Assembly (NCBI RefSeq): GCF_900115505.1
Contig: NZ_FOWQ01000003.1
Location: forward strand, 248,001-312,000
DNA: 64,000 nt
Origin: Geodermatophilus dictyosporus
Lineage (GTDB): Bacteria; Actinomycetota; Actinomycetes; Mycobacteriales; Geodermatophilaceae
Direction of reading: 5' to 3'
The notes beneath the pieces are model-generated. The model ran no database searches. It worked only from the letters and a program-made list of their open reading frames with translations, and had not been told where the DNA came from. Positions 1 through 8,010 of this stretch are shown here, piece by piece. A program made the position numbers and the translations under genes. Numbering within the stretch: the stretch's first letter is position 1; every line of letters begins with the position of its first letter.

Positions 1-407
1 ACGGCGACGAGCAGCGGCGCCAGACCGAGGGCGACCAGCGTCGCGATGCTCACGCCGGCCAGGGCGACCGCGGAGAAGTAGGCGAACTGGTAGGCGGCCA
101 GCCCGGCGCCGATCAGGACCAGGCGGACGGCGACCGGGCGGGTGACCCGCACGGCCGGACCGCGGCGCCGGGTGGTCACCGCCCAGGCCGCCAGCAGGGC
201 CACCGCGCCGACGGCGAGGCGGTACCAGGCGATGTCGAGGGCGGACAGGCCGCTGCGGTCGGCGACGACGCGGCCGGACAGGCCCGCGGTGCCCCAGCAC
301 AGCGAGGCGAGGACGACGAGCAGGAAGCCGCGGTTCGCCGCGGAGGACCTGCGGCGGACGGCGGGGGACGAGGCGGGGGACGAGGCGGGCGACGAGGCGG
401 GGGACAT
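1..407 (-). CDS. EamA/DMT-family transporter, N-terminal part (cut by window edge)
   Basis: Inner-membrane drug/metabolite transporter family (EamA), usually small-solute or amino-acid exporters with ten membrane segments; only the first ~135 residues lie in the window. After a Ser/Pro/Ala-rich head (MSPASSPASSPA) comes a basic stretch, then hydrophobic segments at about residues 27-43, 60-77, 95-112 and 117-135, with the family-typical LCWGTAGLSGR near the first helix and a YQFAYFSAVALAGVS helix. The ATG at 405-407 is the only suitable start. The 5' leader carries a short upstream reading frame and competing hairpins, so expression is probably attenuated. The substrate cannot be told from the sequence. 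Confidence 0.85.
   Translation of the reverse strand, partial: MSPASSPASSPASSPAVRRRSSAANRGFLLVVLASLCWGTAGLSGRVVADRSGLSALDIAWYRLAVGAVALLAAWAVTTRRRGPAVRVTRPVAVRLVLIGAGLAAYQFAYFSAVALAGVSIATLVALGLAPLLVA
367..402. repeat. Three 12-bp tandem units inside the EamA start
   Basis: Three consecutive copies of GACGAGGCGGGG (middle copy ends in C) at 367-378, 379-390 and 391-402. Read on the minus strand they encode the Ser-Pro-Ala-Ser head of the transporter. Copy number probably varies between strains by slippage. Confidence 0.85.
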
Positions 408-444
408 GACGCTCCTGGGCGCTGGTGCCGGACGGGGAGGCGGT

Positions 445-510
445 CCGGAGCACGGCGCAGGGGCGGCCGGCGGGCGCGCCGGCCGCGGGTCTCAGCCCGC
501 GGTGCTCCGG
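445..510 (-). promoter_or_regulatory. Candidate attenuator RNA with two competing hairpins upstream of EamA gene
   Basis: On the minus strand, directly after the stop of the 14-codon upstream frame, a 9-bp stem pairs 502-510 (GTGCTCCGG on plus) with 445-453. Inside it are two hairpins. The first has 7-bp arms 483-489/496-502 and a six-base loop. The second has 10-bp arms 463-472/477-486 and a four-base loop. They share bases 483-486, so they cannot both form fully. Mutually exclusive hairpins behind a short peptide frame are the hallmark of ribosome-controlled attenuation. No U-tract follows, so the effect may be translational or Rho-linked. The function is inferred. Confidence 0.5.
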
Positions 511-511
511 G

Positions 512-556
512 TCAGGAGCGGGGCGGGGGCAGGACGAGGGCGCGCCGGGGCGTCAT
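512..556 (-). CDS. Upstream leader peptide MTPRRALVLPPPRS of the EamA gene
   Basis: A 14-residue frame (MTPRRALVLPPPRS, stop TGA at 512-514) lies 104 bases upstream of the EamA start. A TAGGCT element at 565-570 (minus strand) ends 8 bases before its ATG. That is the geometry seen at several leaderless genes in this window, so the transcript may begin at this ATG. Three consecutive prolines near the C-terminus are a known cause of ribosome stalling when EF-P or prolyl-tRNA is limiting. The stop codon lies one base before the outer stem of the competing hairpins. A role as a regulatory leader is inferred. Confidence 0.5.
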   Translation of the reverse strand: MTPRRALVLPPPRS

Positions 557-564
557 GGGGCGGG

Positions 565-591
565 AGCCTACTGGCCGGCGTCCTCTACAGT
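565..591. promoter_or_regulatory. Divergent -10 elements for the EamA leader and SRP RNA
   Basis: TACAGT at 586-591 (plus) ends 6 bases before the inferred SRP RNA start at 598. TAGGCT at 565-570 (minus) ends 8 bases before the leader-peptide ATG. Neither has an obvious TTGACA-like -35. The CTACAGTGGT around the plus-strand element also occurs upstream of the tRNA-Pro gene at 44.5 kb. Confidence 0.5.
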
Positions 592-597
592 GGTGCC

Positions 598-690
598 CAG
601 ACCCCTCGTGTGGCGTCACCCTGTGAACCTCCCCAGGGCCGGAAGGCAGCAAGGATAAGCGGGCTCTGGCGGGTGCGCGGGGGGTCCCTT
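598..690 (+). ncRNA. ffs: Signal recognition particle RNA, small bacterial (4.5S) type
   Basis: RNA scaffold of the signal recognition particle; it binds Ffh and directs nascent membrane proteins to FtsY. The hallmark Ffh-binding region is present: GGGCCGGAAGGCAGCAAGG around 636-654, with the conserved GGAA tetraloop-like apex. The ends pair: GACCCC near 600-605 with GGGGTC near 681-686. Upstream of dnaX is the usual place for ffs in actinobacteria. A TACAGT -10 lies just upstream. The 3' end is followed by CCCTTCTTTCCC, a weak pyrimidine-rich stop. The exact ends are estimated from the pairing. Confidence 0.9.
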
Positions 691-701
691 CTTTCCCCCG
701 T

Positions 702-760
702 GCCGGCAGGCGACGAGGACGAACGGGCTCCGGCGGGCGCGCGAGGGGCCCTTCCTCCCT
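702..760 (+). repeat. Degenerate tandem copy of the SRP RNA 3' half
   Basis: Aligned without gaps to 638-696 (offset 64), the first 50 positions match at about 39 by hand count, including GGGCTC, GGCGGG and the GCGCG..GGGG closing arm. The Ffh-binding tetraloop is damaged (GGAAGG reads GGCAGG). There is no copy of the 5' arm, so it cannot fold as SRP RNA. Confidence 0.75.
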
Positions 761-851
761 CCTGGTGCTCGGCGACGCGCCGGTGCGGTGTTCCGCCTGA
801 CGGCCACGGCACGGCACCCTCAGCTTGAAACATCAAGGAGAGGAGCCCGCC

Positions 852-1523
852 GTGGCCCGTCGTCGTCGCGTGTGGTGGGTCGTCGGGGGCGTCGTCGCGC
901 TGCTCGTGCTCGGCCTGGTCCTCGGCCCGCTGGTGTACGCCGCGTTCCAGGAGGACGCCGCGGCCGCCCCGACCGTGCAGGCCCAGCCCTCCGACGCCGA
1001 GCTGGCCGCCGACACCGACGGCACCTGGACCGTCGGTCCCGGCTCGTCGGCCGGCTACCGGGTCGACGAGGTGCTCAACGGTGCGGACGTCACCGTGGCC
1101 GGCACGACCGACCGGGTGACCGGCTCGGTCGTCGTCGAGGGCGGGGACCTGGCCACGGCCGAGGTCGTCGTCGACGTCGCCGGCATCCGCACCGACGTCG
1201 GCCGGCGCGACGGCTACTTCCGCGACAGCGTCATGGAGGTCGGCACCTGGCCCACCGCGACGTTCGCCGTCCAGGGCCCGGTCGACCTCCCCGAGCTGAC
1301 CGGCACGCCGGTGACCGTCCCGGTGACCGGCGAGCTCACCCTGCGCGACACGACGCGGCCGGTGCGGACCGACCTGTCCGTCGTCCGCACGGCCGAGGGC
1401 GTCGAGGTCTCCGGCGCCGTCCCGGTGGTCTTCGCCGACTTCGGCATCACCCCGCCCGACCTGGGCTTCGTCCGGGTCGAGGACCGCGGCCAGGTCGAGT
1501 TCCTGCTCCGGCTGGCGCAGTGA
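852..1523 (+). CDS. YceI-family membrane-anchored lipocalin-like protein
   Basis: YceI proteins are lipocalin-like barrels that bind isoprenoid or amphiphilic molecules. This 223-aa protein has a basic N-terminus (ARRRR), a single membrane segment at about residues 7-27, then an exported YceI domain at roughly 55-220. Family features include a domain opening TWTVGPGSSAGYRVDE, GSVVVEGG and a central VDVAGIRTDVGRRDGYFRD (the usual D..SIDTG..RRD..L motif). GTG at 852 is chosen because AAGGAGAGGAG lies just upstream; a TTG at 825 in the same frame has no such site. The ligand is unknown. It lies upstream of dnaX and probably has its own promoter. Confidence 0.85.
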   Translation: MARRRRVWWVVGGVVALLVLGLVLGPLVYAAFQEDAAAAPTVQAQPSDAELAADTDGTWTVGPGSSAGYRVDEVLNGADVTVAGTTDRVTGSVVVEGGDLATAEVVVDVAGIRTDVGRRDGYFRDSVMEVGTWPTATFAVQGPVDLPELTGTPVTVPVTGELTLRDTTRPVRTDLSVVRTAEGVEVSGAVPVVFADFGITPPDLGFVRVEDRGQVEFLLRLAQ

Positions 1524-1579
1524 CGCGTCCGGCGTCCGGGTGCTGCCGGGACGTCACCCCGGGCACGTAACCTCGCCGC

Positions 1580-3889
1580 GTGGCTCTGGCGCTCTACCGG
1601 AAGTACCGCCCGGCGACCTTCGCCGAGGTGGTCGGCCAGGAGCACGTGACCTCCCCGCTGGTCAACGCCGTCGACGGCGGGCGGATCAACCACGCCTACC
1701 TCTTCAGCGGCCCGCGCGGCTGCGGCAAGACGTCCTCGGCGCGGATCCTGGCCCGCTCGCTGAACTGCGAGCAGGGCCCGACGTCGACCCCGTGCGGGGT
1801 GTGCGCGTCCTGCGTCGCGCTGGCGCCCGACGGTCCCGGGTCGCTCGACGTCATCGAGATCGACGCGGCCAGCCACGGCGGTGTCGACGACGCCCGCGAC
1901 CTGCGCGAGCGCGCGTTCTTCGCCCCGGTCAGCAGCCGCTACAAGGTCTACATCGTCGACGAGGCGCACATGGTGACCACGCAGGGCTTCAACGCCCTGC
2001 TCAAGGTGGTCGAGGAGCCGCCGGAGTTCCTGGTGTTCGTCTTCGCGACCACGGAGCCGGACAAGGTCCTCCCCACCATCCGCTCGCGCACCCACCACTA
2101 CCCGTTCCGGCTGGTCCCGCCGACGACGCTGCGTGGGCTGCTGGAGAAGACGTGCACCGCCGAGGGCGTGCAGGTCGAGCCCACGGTGTTCCCGCTGGTG
2201 GTGCGGGCCGGCGGCGGGTCGGTGCGCGACTCGCTGTCGATCCTCGACCAGCTGCTCGCCGGTGCCGGGCCCGAGGGCGTCACCTACGCCAGCGCGGTGG
2301 GCCTGCTCGGCGTCACCGACGACGCGCTGCTCGACGAGGCCATCGACGCGCTGGCCGCCTCCGACGCGCCGGGCGTCTTCCGCGCCGTGGACCGGGTGGT
2401 CGAGGCCGGGCACGACCCGCGCCGGTTCGCCACCGACCTGCTCGACCGGCTGCGCGACCTCATCGTGCTCGACGCCGTCCCCGACGCCGGCGGCAACGGG
2501 CTGCTCGACTGCCCGCCCGACCGGCTGGACCTGATGAGCCAGCAGGCCCGGGCGCTGGGCTCGGCGACGCTGTCGCGGATGGCCGACACCGTGCACGACG
2601 GCCTGACCGAGATGCGCGGGACGACCGCGCCCCGGCTGCTGCTCGAGCTGGTCTGCGCGCGGATGCTGCTGCCGGCCACCGACGACTCCGCCGCCGCGAC
2701 GCTGCAGCGCCTCGAGCGGCTGGAGCGGCGGCTGTCGATCGCCGGGGGCGGCAGCGCGGTCGCCGACGTCCCCGTGGACGTCCCGCCGTCCCGCGAGCCG
2801 GTCCAGGAGCAGGCCCGGCCGGCTCCTCCCGCGCGGGAGGAGCCGGCCCCCGCCGAGCGGGGCGGCCCGTCCCGGCGGGAGTACGTCCGCCCCTCGCAGC
2901 GCAGCCAGGCGCCGGCTCCCCAGCAGGCACCGGCCCGGCAACCGGCTCCCCGGGCGGCCGCCCCGCCGCCACCCGCCACGTCCCCCGCTCCGGCGGCCGC
3001 GGCCGCCGGTGACGACTGGCCCGAGACGACCGCGCCCGGCTCCGCGGCGACCCGTCCGGCGCAGCCGGCCCCCGCCGCGGACGACGACTGGCCCGAGACC
3101 ACCCCGCCGGGGTCGGGCGCCGGCCGTCCGGCGGCGCCCCCGGCGCCCGCGCCGGCGGCCCGTCCCGGCGCGCGGGTGGCCGCCGGTGAGCCGGACATCC
3201 CGCTGCCGCCCGAGCCCACCGACGACGAGGACTGGCCGCACGCCGCCCAGCCGGCCGCCGCCCGCGCCGCCGCGGACCGGGTGGCGCAGCCGCGCCCGCC
3301 GGCCTCGCCCCCGCGGGCGGCCGCGGAGTCCACGCCCGCCCCGCGCGGCGGGGAGCCGACGCCGGTGGTGTCGGCCAACCCCGAGGGCGCCGCCGCGGGT
3401 GGAGCCGGGGGCGACGGCGCGCTGACGACCAGCGACGTGCGCCGGGTGTGGCCCGAGCTGCTCGCCGTCGTCAAGCGGCACAAGCGCACGACCGAGGCGC
3501 TGCTGAAGAACGCCCAGGTGCACGAGCTGCGCGCCGGCGTGCTGACGCTGTCCACGGCCTCGCCCGCGCTCGCCCGCCGGATCGGCGACGACCTCAACAA
3601 GGACGTGCTCCGCGAGGCGCTCAACGAGCTGCTCGGGGTGCGCTGGAAGGTCGAGGCGGTCGTCGAGGGGGCGGCCGGCACCGGCAGCCGCGGCGGCGGG
3701 GTGACGCCGGAGGTGGCCCGCGAGGCCGCCCGCGCCGCCGAGGCCGCGGAGGCGCGGGAGCTCCTCGCCGAGCGGGCCGCGGAGGTCACCGCCGACGGCG
3801 AGCGGGAGCACGTGCCGGCGGTCGACCCCGAACAGGCCGCCCTGGCGCTGCTGCGGACCCAGCTCGGCGCCCGCCCGGTCGACTCCTGA
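1580..3889 (+). CDS. dnaX: DNA polymerase III subunits gamma/tau
   Basis: Clamp-loader ATPase that loads the sliding clamp and links the polymerases at the fork. In the 769-aa product, Walker A GPRGCGKT lies at residues 44-51, the zinc cysteines at 63, 72, 75 and 78, and Walker B IVDEAH at 125-130, followed by [13 protein letters not shown] sensor segments. A long Pro/Ala/Glu-rich linker (about 390-610) holds three acidic-Trp blocks (DDWPETT, DDWPETT, DEDWPHA). A folded C-terminal part (about 620-720; [23 protein letters not shown]) is the expected tau domain. TAACCT at 1568-1573 sits 6 bases before the GTG, suggesting a leaderless message. Followed by YbaB and recR, the common bacterial order. 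Confidence 0.97.
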   Translation: MALALYRKYRPATFAEVVGQEHVTSPLVNAVDGGRINHAYLFSGPRGCGKTSSARILARSLNCEQGPTSTPCGVCASCVALAPDGPGSLDVIEIDAASHGGVDDARDLRERAFFAPVSSRYKVYIVDEAHMVTTQGFNALLKVVEEPPEFLVFVFATTEPDKVLPTIRSRTHHYPFRLVPPTTLRGLLEKTCTAEGVQVEPTVFPLVVRAGGGSVRDSLSILDQLLAGAGPEGVTYASAVGLLGVTDDALLDEAIDALAASDAPGVFRAVDRVVEAGHDPRRFATDLLDRLRDLIVLDAVPDAGGNGLLDCPPDRLDLMSQQARALGSATLSRMADTVHDGLTEMRGTTAPRLLLELVCARMLLPATDDSAAATLQRLERLERRLSIAGGGSAVADVPVDVPPSREPVQEQARPAPPAREEPAPAERGGPSRREYVRPSQRSQAPAPQQAPARQPAPRAAAPPPPATSPAPAAAAAGDDWPETTAPGSAATRPAQPAPAADDDWPETTPPGSGAGRPAAPPAPAPAARPGARVAAGEPDIPLPPEPTDDEDWPHAAQPAAARAAADRVAQPRPPASPPRAAAESTPAPRGGEPTPVVSANPEGAAAGGAGGDGALTTSDVRRVWPELLAVVKRHKRTTEALLKNAQVHELRAGVLTLSTASPALARRIGDDLNKDVLREALNELLGVRWKVEAVVEGAAGTGSRGGGVTPEVAREAARAAEAAEARELLAERAAEVTADGEREHVPAVDPEQAALALLRTQLGARPVDS

Positions 3890-3944
3890 CCCGAGACCGG
3901 GCCGCCGTCCCCCCGATGTCCGTGCGGCGGCCTACGCTCGACGC

Positions 3945-4316
3945 ATGTTCCCCGGTGGTGGCCAGCCCGACCTGCAGGCGATCCTCCAGCAGGCCCAGCA
4001 GATGCAGCAGGCGCTGGCCGCCGCGCAGGAGCAGCTGTCCACCGAGGAGGTCACCGGTTCCGCCGGCGGGGGTCTGGTCACCGCCACGATGACCGGCGAC
4101 GGCGAGCTGACCGCCGTCACCATCGCACCGGCCGCCGTCGACCCCGACGACCTGGAGACGCTGCAGGACCTGGTCGTCGCCGCGGTCCGGGACGCCTCCC
4201 GGCTCGCCGGCGAGCTGACCGCCGACCGCATGGGCCCGCTGGCCGGCGGTCTGGGTGGCCTGCCCGGTGGCGGCCTCCCCGGCGCCGGCGGCGTCCCCGG
4301 GCTGCCCGGCGCCTGA
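3945..4316 (+). CDS. YbaB/EbfC-family nucleoid-associated protein
   Basis: Small dimeric DNA-binding protein of the YbaB/EbfC family, almost always found between dnaX and recR. The 123-aa product opens with a Gln-rich helix ([19 protein letters not shown]), then the family core ([27 protein letters not shown]), and [12 protein letters not shown]. It ends in an extra Gly/Pro/Leu-rich tail of about 25 residues not seen in the short enteric proteins. TACGCT at 3933-3938 lies 6 bases before the ATG. Role in chromosome organisation or recombination is from family knowledge. Confidence 0.92.
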   Translation: MFPGGGQPDLQAILQQAQQMQQALAAAQEQLSTEEVTGSAGGGLVTATMTGDGELTAVTIAPAAVDPDDLETLQDLVVAAVRDASRLAGELTADRMGPLAGGLGGLPGGGLPGAGGVPGLPGA

Positions 4317-4352
4317 CCGGCGCCCGCCCACCCGACTTCCCCGAGGAGCACC

Positions 4353-4952
4353 GTGTACGAGGGGGCCGTCCAGGACCTCATCGACGAGCTCGGCCGCCTG
4401 CCCGGCGTCGGGCCCAAGAGCGCCCAGCGCATCGCCTTCCACCTGCTGGCCGCCGAGTCCGCCGACGTCGGCCGGCTCGTCGCCGCCCTGCAGCGCGTGC
4501 AGGCCGAGGTCCGCTTCTGCGTGACCTGCTACAACGTCGCCGAGGCCGAGCAGTGCCGGATCTGCCGCGACCCGCGCCGCTCCGACGACGTCATCTGCGT
4601 GGTCGAGGAGCCCAAGGACGTCGTCGCGATCGAGCGCACCCGTGAGTTCCGCGGCCGCTACCACGTGCTCGGCGGCGCGATCAGCCCGATCGAGGGCGTC
4701 GGCCCCGACGACCTGCGGGTCAAGGAGCTGATGACCCGGCTGATGGACGGCTCGGTGACCGAGCTGATCATCGCCACCGACCCCAACCTCGAGGGGGAGG
4801 CGACCGCGGCCTACCTCGCCCGGCTGGTCGGCCCCCTCGGGCTGGCGGTGTCGCGGCTGGCCAGCGGCCTGCCGGTGGGCGGCGACCTGGAGTACGCCGA
4901 CGAGATCACGCTGGGCCGCGCGTTCGAGGGCCGCCGCCGCATCGACGCCTAG
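4353..4952 (+). CDS. recR: Recombination mediator RecR
   Basis: RecR works with RecO (and RecF) to load RecA on gapped DNA. The 199-aa product is full length. A helix-hairpin-helix occupies about residues 8-30 ([20 protein letters not shown]), the C4 zinc finger uses Cys56, 59, 68 and 71 ([16 protein letters not shown]), and a TOPRIM domain at about 80-175 includes [13 protein letters not shown] and [11 protein letters not shown]. The C-terminal Walker-B-like segment follows ([21 protein letters not shown]). Start GTG at 4353, 36 bases after the YbaB stop, with GAGGAG just upstream; co-transcription with ybaB is likely. Confidence 0.97.
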   Translation: MYEGAVQDLIDELGRLPGVGPKSAQRIAFHLLAAESADVGRLVAALQRVQAEVRFCVTCYNVAEAEQCRICRDPRRSDDVICVVEEPKDVVAIERTREFRGRYHVLGGAISPIEGVGPDDLRVKELMTRLMDGSVTELIIATDPNLEGEATAAYLARLVGPLGLAVSRLASGLPVGGDLEYADEITLGRAFEGRRRIDA

Positions 4953-5155
4953 GGACCACACCGCGCGAGCGCGTCCCCGCGCTGGTGAGGGCGCTGTCGG
5001 CAAGGTCACAGGATGGTGTCGATGGGCTGCCGCGGCTCACGACCGGCCGCTGCGCGGACCTAGGGTCCGACGCACGTCCGCGCGGCCTCCCGCCGTGTGG
5101 CCGCCCAGCCGCAGACACCCGGCCCCCCTGGGGCCGAGAAGGCAGGTCTCCCGCG

Positions 5156-6865
5156 ATGCAGCGTCGACCACAGCGTGTGCTGGCCGCCTCGGCGGCGGCA
5201 CTCACCGCCGTCACCCTGGCCGCCTGTGCCTCGAGTGACCGGGACTCCGGTTCCGGCGACGGGGGAGGTGAGGAGGCGCAGTCCGGGGGCACCCTCGTCT
5301 TCGGCGCGGCCGGCGACCCGGCCATGTTCGACCCTGCCTTCGGCAGCGACGGCGAGACCTTCCGCATCGCCCGCCAGATCCACGAGGGGCTGCTGGGCAA
5401 CGAGCTCGGCGGCACGGAGCCGGTGCCCGAGCTGGCCGAGGACTACGAGGCCAGCGAGGACGGCCTCGAGTACACGTTCAACCTCCGCCAGGGCGTGACG
5501 TTCCACGACGGCACCGACTTCAACGCCGAGGCGGTCTGCTTCAACTTCGACCGCTGGTACAACTTCGAGGGCCTCGCCCAGAGCCCCAGCGCCTCGTACT
5601 ACTACCAGGCGGTCTTCGGCGGCTTCGCCAGCACGCCGGACACCCCGAGCATCTACGAGAGCTGCGAGGCCACCGACGAGAACACCGCGGTGATCCGCCT
5701 GACCCAGGTCACCTCGAAGTTCCCGGCCGCGCTCGCGCTGCCCGCGTTCTCCATCCAGAGCCCCACGGCCCTGCAGGAGTACGACGCCGACAACCTCTCC
5801 GGCAGCGAGGACGCGCTCAGCTACTCCGAGTACGCCCTGGAGCACCCGACCGGCACCGGTCCCTTCAAGTTCGGGAGCTGGGACCGCGGCAACGGCGAGG
5901 TCACCATCGTCCGCAACGAGGACTACTGGGGCGACGCCGCGCTGCTCGACGAGATCATCTTCCGGACGATCTCCGACCAGAACACCCGGCGGCAGGAGCT
6001 GCAGGCCGGCTCGATCGACGGCTACGACTTCGTGGCCCCGGCCGACTACGGGTCGCTGGAGGACGAGGGCTTCCAGGTCCTCGTGCGCGACCCGTTCAAC
6101 ATCCTCTACCTGGGCTTCAACGGCGGGAACGTGCCCGGCACGAGCGCGAACCCGGCGCTGCAGGACGAGCGGGTCCGCCAGGCGATCGCCCACGCGATCG
6201 ACCGCGAGACGATCGTGAACTCGCTGCTGCCCGAGGGTGCCGAGGCCGCCACCCAGTTCATGCCCCCGACCGTCGACGGCTGGGCCGACGACGTCACCAC
6301 CTACGAGTACGACCCCGACCGCGCCCGCCAGCTGCTGCAGGAGGCCGGCGCCGAGGGGACGACGCTGCGGTTCTTCTACCCGACCGAGGTCAGCCGGCCC
6401 TACCTGCCGGACCCGGCGGCGATGTTCCAGGTGATCAGCCAGAACCTCACCGACGCCGGCTTCACCGTCGAGCCGACCGCGCTGCCGTGGAACCCGGACT
6501 ACCTCAACGCCGTCCAGGCGGGCCAGGCCGACATCCACCTGCTCGGGTGGACCGGTGACTACAACGACGCCTACAACTTCATCGGCACCTTCTTCGCCGA
6601 GGCGTCGAACGGCCAGGCGTCGGCCGAGTTCGGGGCGTTCAGCAACCCGGAGATCTTCGCCGCCCTCGCCCAGGCCGACGCCGAGCCCGACGCGAGTGCC
6701 CGCACCGAGCAGTACCAGGAGGCCAACCGGCTGATCATGGACTACCTGCCCGGTGTCCCGATCTCGCACTCCCCGCCGGCGCTCGTGGTGGCCGAGAACG
6801 TCCAGGGTCTGGAGCCGAGCCCGCTGACCGCCGAGGTCTTCTCGACGGTCTCCCTCAGCGACTGA
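5156..6865 (+). CDS. Peptide-type ABC transporter substrate-binding lipoprotein
   Basis: Extracytoplasmic solute-binding protein of the SBP_bac_5 (DppA/OppA) family, 569 aa. The N-terminus is a lipoprotein signal: basic MQRRPQR, a hydrophobic core, then lipobox LAAC with the lipidated Cys at about residue 24. An acidic Gly/Ser linker follows, then GGTLVFGAAGDPAMFDPAF and the family motif FNLRQGVTFHDGTDFNAEAV. C-terminal LPWNPDYLNAVQAG and LGWTGDYNDAYN are typical. It heads the importer operon 5156-11152. A strong stem-loop between it and the first permease may give it higher expression. ATG at 5156 is chosen because it opens the signal peptide. Ligand probably di- or oligopeptide, unproven. 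Confidence 0.92.
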   Translation: MQRRPQRVLAASAAALTAVTLAACASSDRDSGSGDGGGEEAQSGGTLVFGAAGDPAMFDPAFGSDGETFRIARQIHEGLLGNELGGTEPVPELAEDYEASEDGLEYTFNLRQGVTFHDGTDFNAEAVCFNFDRWYNFEGLAQSPSASYYYQAVFGGFASTPDTPSIYESCEATDENTAVIRLTQVTSKFPAALALPAFSIQSPTALQEYDADNLSGSEDALSYSEYALEHPTGTGPFKFGSWDRGNGEVTIVRNEDYWGDAALLDEIIFRTISDQNTRRQELQAGSIDGYDFVAPADYGSLEDEGFQVLVRDPFNILYLGFNGGNVPGTSANPALQDERVRQAIAHAIDRETIVNSLLPEGAEAATQFMPPTVDGWADDVTTYEYDPDRARQLLQEAGAEGTTLRFFYPTEVSRPYLPDPAAMFQVISQNLTDAGFTVEPTALPWNPDYLNAVQAGQADIHLLGWTGDYNDAYNFIGTFFAEASNGQASAEFGAFSNPEIFAALAQADAEPDASARTEQYQEANRLIMDYLPGVPISHSPPALVVAENVQGLEPSPLTAEVFSTVSLSD

Positions 6866-6933
6866 GAAAGGACCCCCTCGCCCCCCACCGCTCGCAGGCT
6901 CGCGGCGGGCCCCTGCAAGGGGGCCGCCGCGAG
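6866..6933. repeat. Stop-adjacent dispersed repeat, copy 1
   Basis: Begins right after the stop of the binding-protein gene with GAAAGGACCCC, followed by a C-rich block, CCGCTCGCAGGCTCG, and GGGCCCC-TGCAA-GGGGGCC. A second copy with the same order of blocks begins at the stop of marP at 57069. The two neighbouring genes are unrelated, so this is a shared 3' element and not a conserved gene end. Confidence 0.6.
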
Positions 6934-6937
6934 CCTG
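6895..6937 (+). terminator. Strong intergenic stem-loop inside the importer operon
   Basis: Arms CAGGCTCGCGGCGGGCCCC (6895-6913) and GGGGGCCGCCGCGAGCCTG (6919-6937) pair over 19 bases with one mismatch around a TGCAA loop. There is no T-tract, and the operon continues 41 bases later. It more likely acts as a partial terminator or a 3' RNA-stability element that raises binding-protein mRNA over permease mRNA. Confidence 0.6.
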
Positions 6938-6977
6938 TCCGGGCGGTCCGCCGCTCCGTGAGAGGGAACTCGAGGAC

Positions 6978-7982
6978 GTGCTCCGCTTCGTCGTCCGGCG
7001 GCTCCTGCAGCTCATCCCGATCCTGCTGGGCCTGTCGGTGCTGCTGTTCGCCTGGCTGCGGGCGCTGCCCGGCGGCCCGGCCCAGGCCGCGCTCGGTGAG
7101 CGCGCCACACCCGAGGCGATCGCCCGCTACAACGAGCTGTTCGGCCTGGACCAGCCGCTGTTCGTGCAGTACCTGCGCTTCCTCGGCCGCGCCGTGCAGC
7201 TGGACTTCGGCAACTCCTCGCGCACCGGCCGCCCGGTCACGGAGGAGTTCCTCGAGCGGATGCCCGGCACGATCGAGCTGACCCTCTTCGCCATGGTCTT
7301 CGCCATCGGCGTCGGCATCCCGCTGGGCTACCTGGCCGCGCGCCGGCACGGCAGCTGGCTGGACTCCGCGTCGGTCATCGGCTCGCTGCTGGGCGTGGCC
7401 ATCCCGGTGTTCTTCCTGGCCTACCTGCTGCGCCTGCTGTTCGCCGTCGAGCTCGGGTGGCTGCCCGGCTCCGGCCGCCAGGAGGTGCGCATCGACGCCA
7501 CCCGGATCACGAACTTCTACGTCCTCGACGGCCTGCTCACCCGCGAGTGGGACGCCGCCTGGGACGCCTTCACGCACCTCGTGCTGCCCGGGATCGCCCT
7601 GGGCACCATCCCGCTGGCGATCATCGTCCGGATCACGCGGGCCTCGGTCCTCGACGTCGTCAACGAGGACTACGTCCGGACGGCGAACGCCAAGGGCCTG
7701 GCGACGGCCACCGTCCGCCGCCGGCACGTCATCCGCAACGCGCTGCTGCCGGTCGCCACGACGATCGGCCTGCAGACCGGCCTGCTCCTGTCCGGGGCGG
7801 TGCTCACCGAGTCGGTCTTCGCCTTCGGCGGCGTCGGCTCGGCCATCTTCGACGCCATCTTCGCCCGGGACTTCGCCGTCCTGCAGGGCTTCATCCTCAT
7901 CCTGGCGGTGGTCTACGTCCTGGTGAACCTGCTCGTCGACATCTCCTACGGCCTGCTCGACCCGAGGGTGCGGGTCCGATGA
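6978..7982 (+). CDS. ABC transporter permease, DppB type
   Basis: First membrane subunit of the peptide-type importer. The 334-aa product starts with FVVRRLLQLIPILLGLSVLLF, the signature first helix of the DppB/OppB family, followed by five more membrane segments. The cytoplasmic EAA loop that docks on the ATPases reads EDYVRTANAKGL (about residues 228-239), and the protein ends LLDPRVRVR as DppB proteins do. GTG at 6978. The gene is followed after 28 bases by the second permease. Confidence 0.93.
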   Translation: MLRFVVRRLLQLIPILLGLSVLLFAWLRALPGGPAQAALGERATPEAIARYNELFGLDQPLFVQYLRFLGRAVQLDFGNSSRTGRPVTEEFLERMPGTIELTLFAMVFAIGVGIPLGYLAARRHGSWLDSASVIGSLLGVAIPVFFLAYLLRLLFAVELGWLPGSGRQEVRIDATRITNFYVLDGLLTREWDAAWDAFTHLVLPGIALGTIPLAIIVRITRASVLDVVNEDYVRTANAKGLATATVRRRHVIRNALLPVATTIGLQTGLLLSGAVLTESVFAFGGVGSAIFDAIFARDFAVLQGFILILAVVYVLVNLLVDISYGLLDPRVRVR

Positions 7983-8010
7983 GCCCGCGGATCGGACGGG
8001 GGCAGAGCCG

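Noticed and set aside
1214-3811. An 865-codon open frame on the strand opposite dnaX
   Set aside because: It is an antisense shadow caused by high GC: dnaX on the plus strand has all catalytic motifs and this frame has low-complexity Arg/Gly/Ala composition.
4953-5155. Riboswitch before the ABC importer
   Set aside because: I found only a TAGGGT-like -10 at 5061-5066 and a short GGACC-TAG-GGTCC repeat, but no conserved riboswitch core.
6895-6937. End of operon after the binding-protein gene
   Set aside because: The hairpin has no T-tract and the same-strand permease and ATPase genes belong functionally with the binding protein, so full termination is unlikely.
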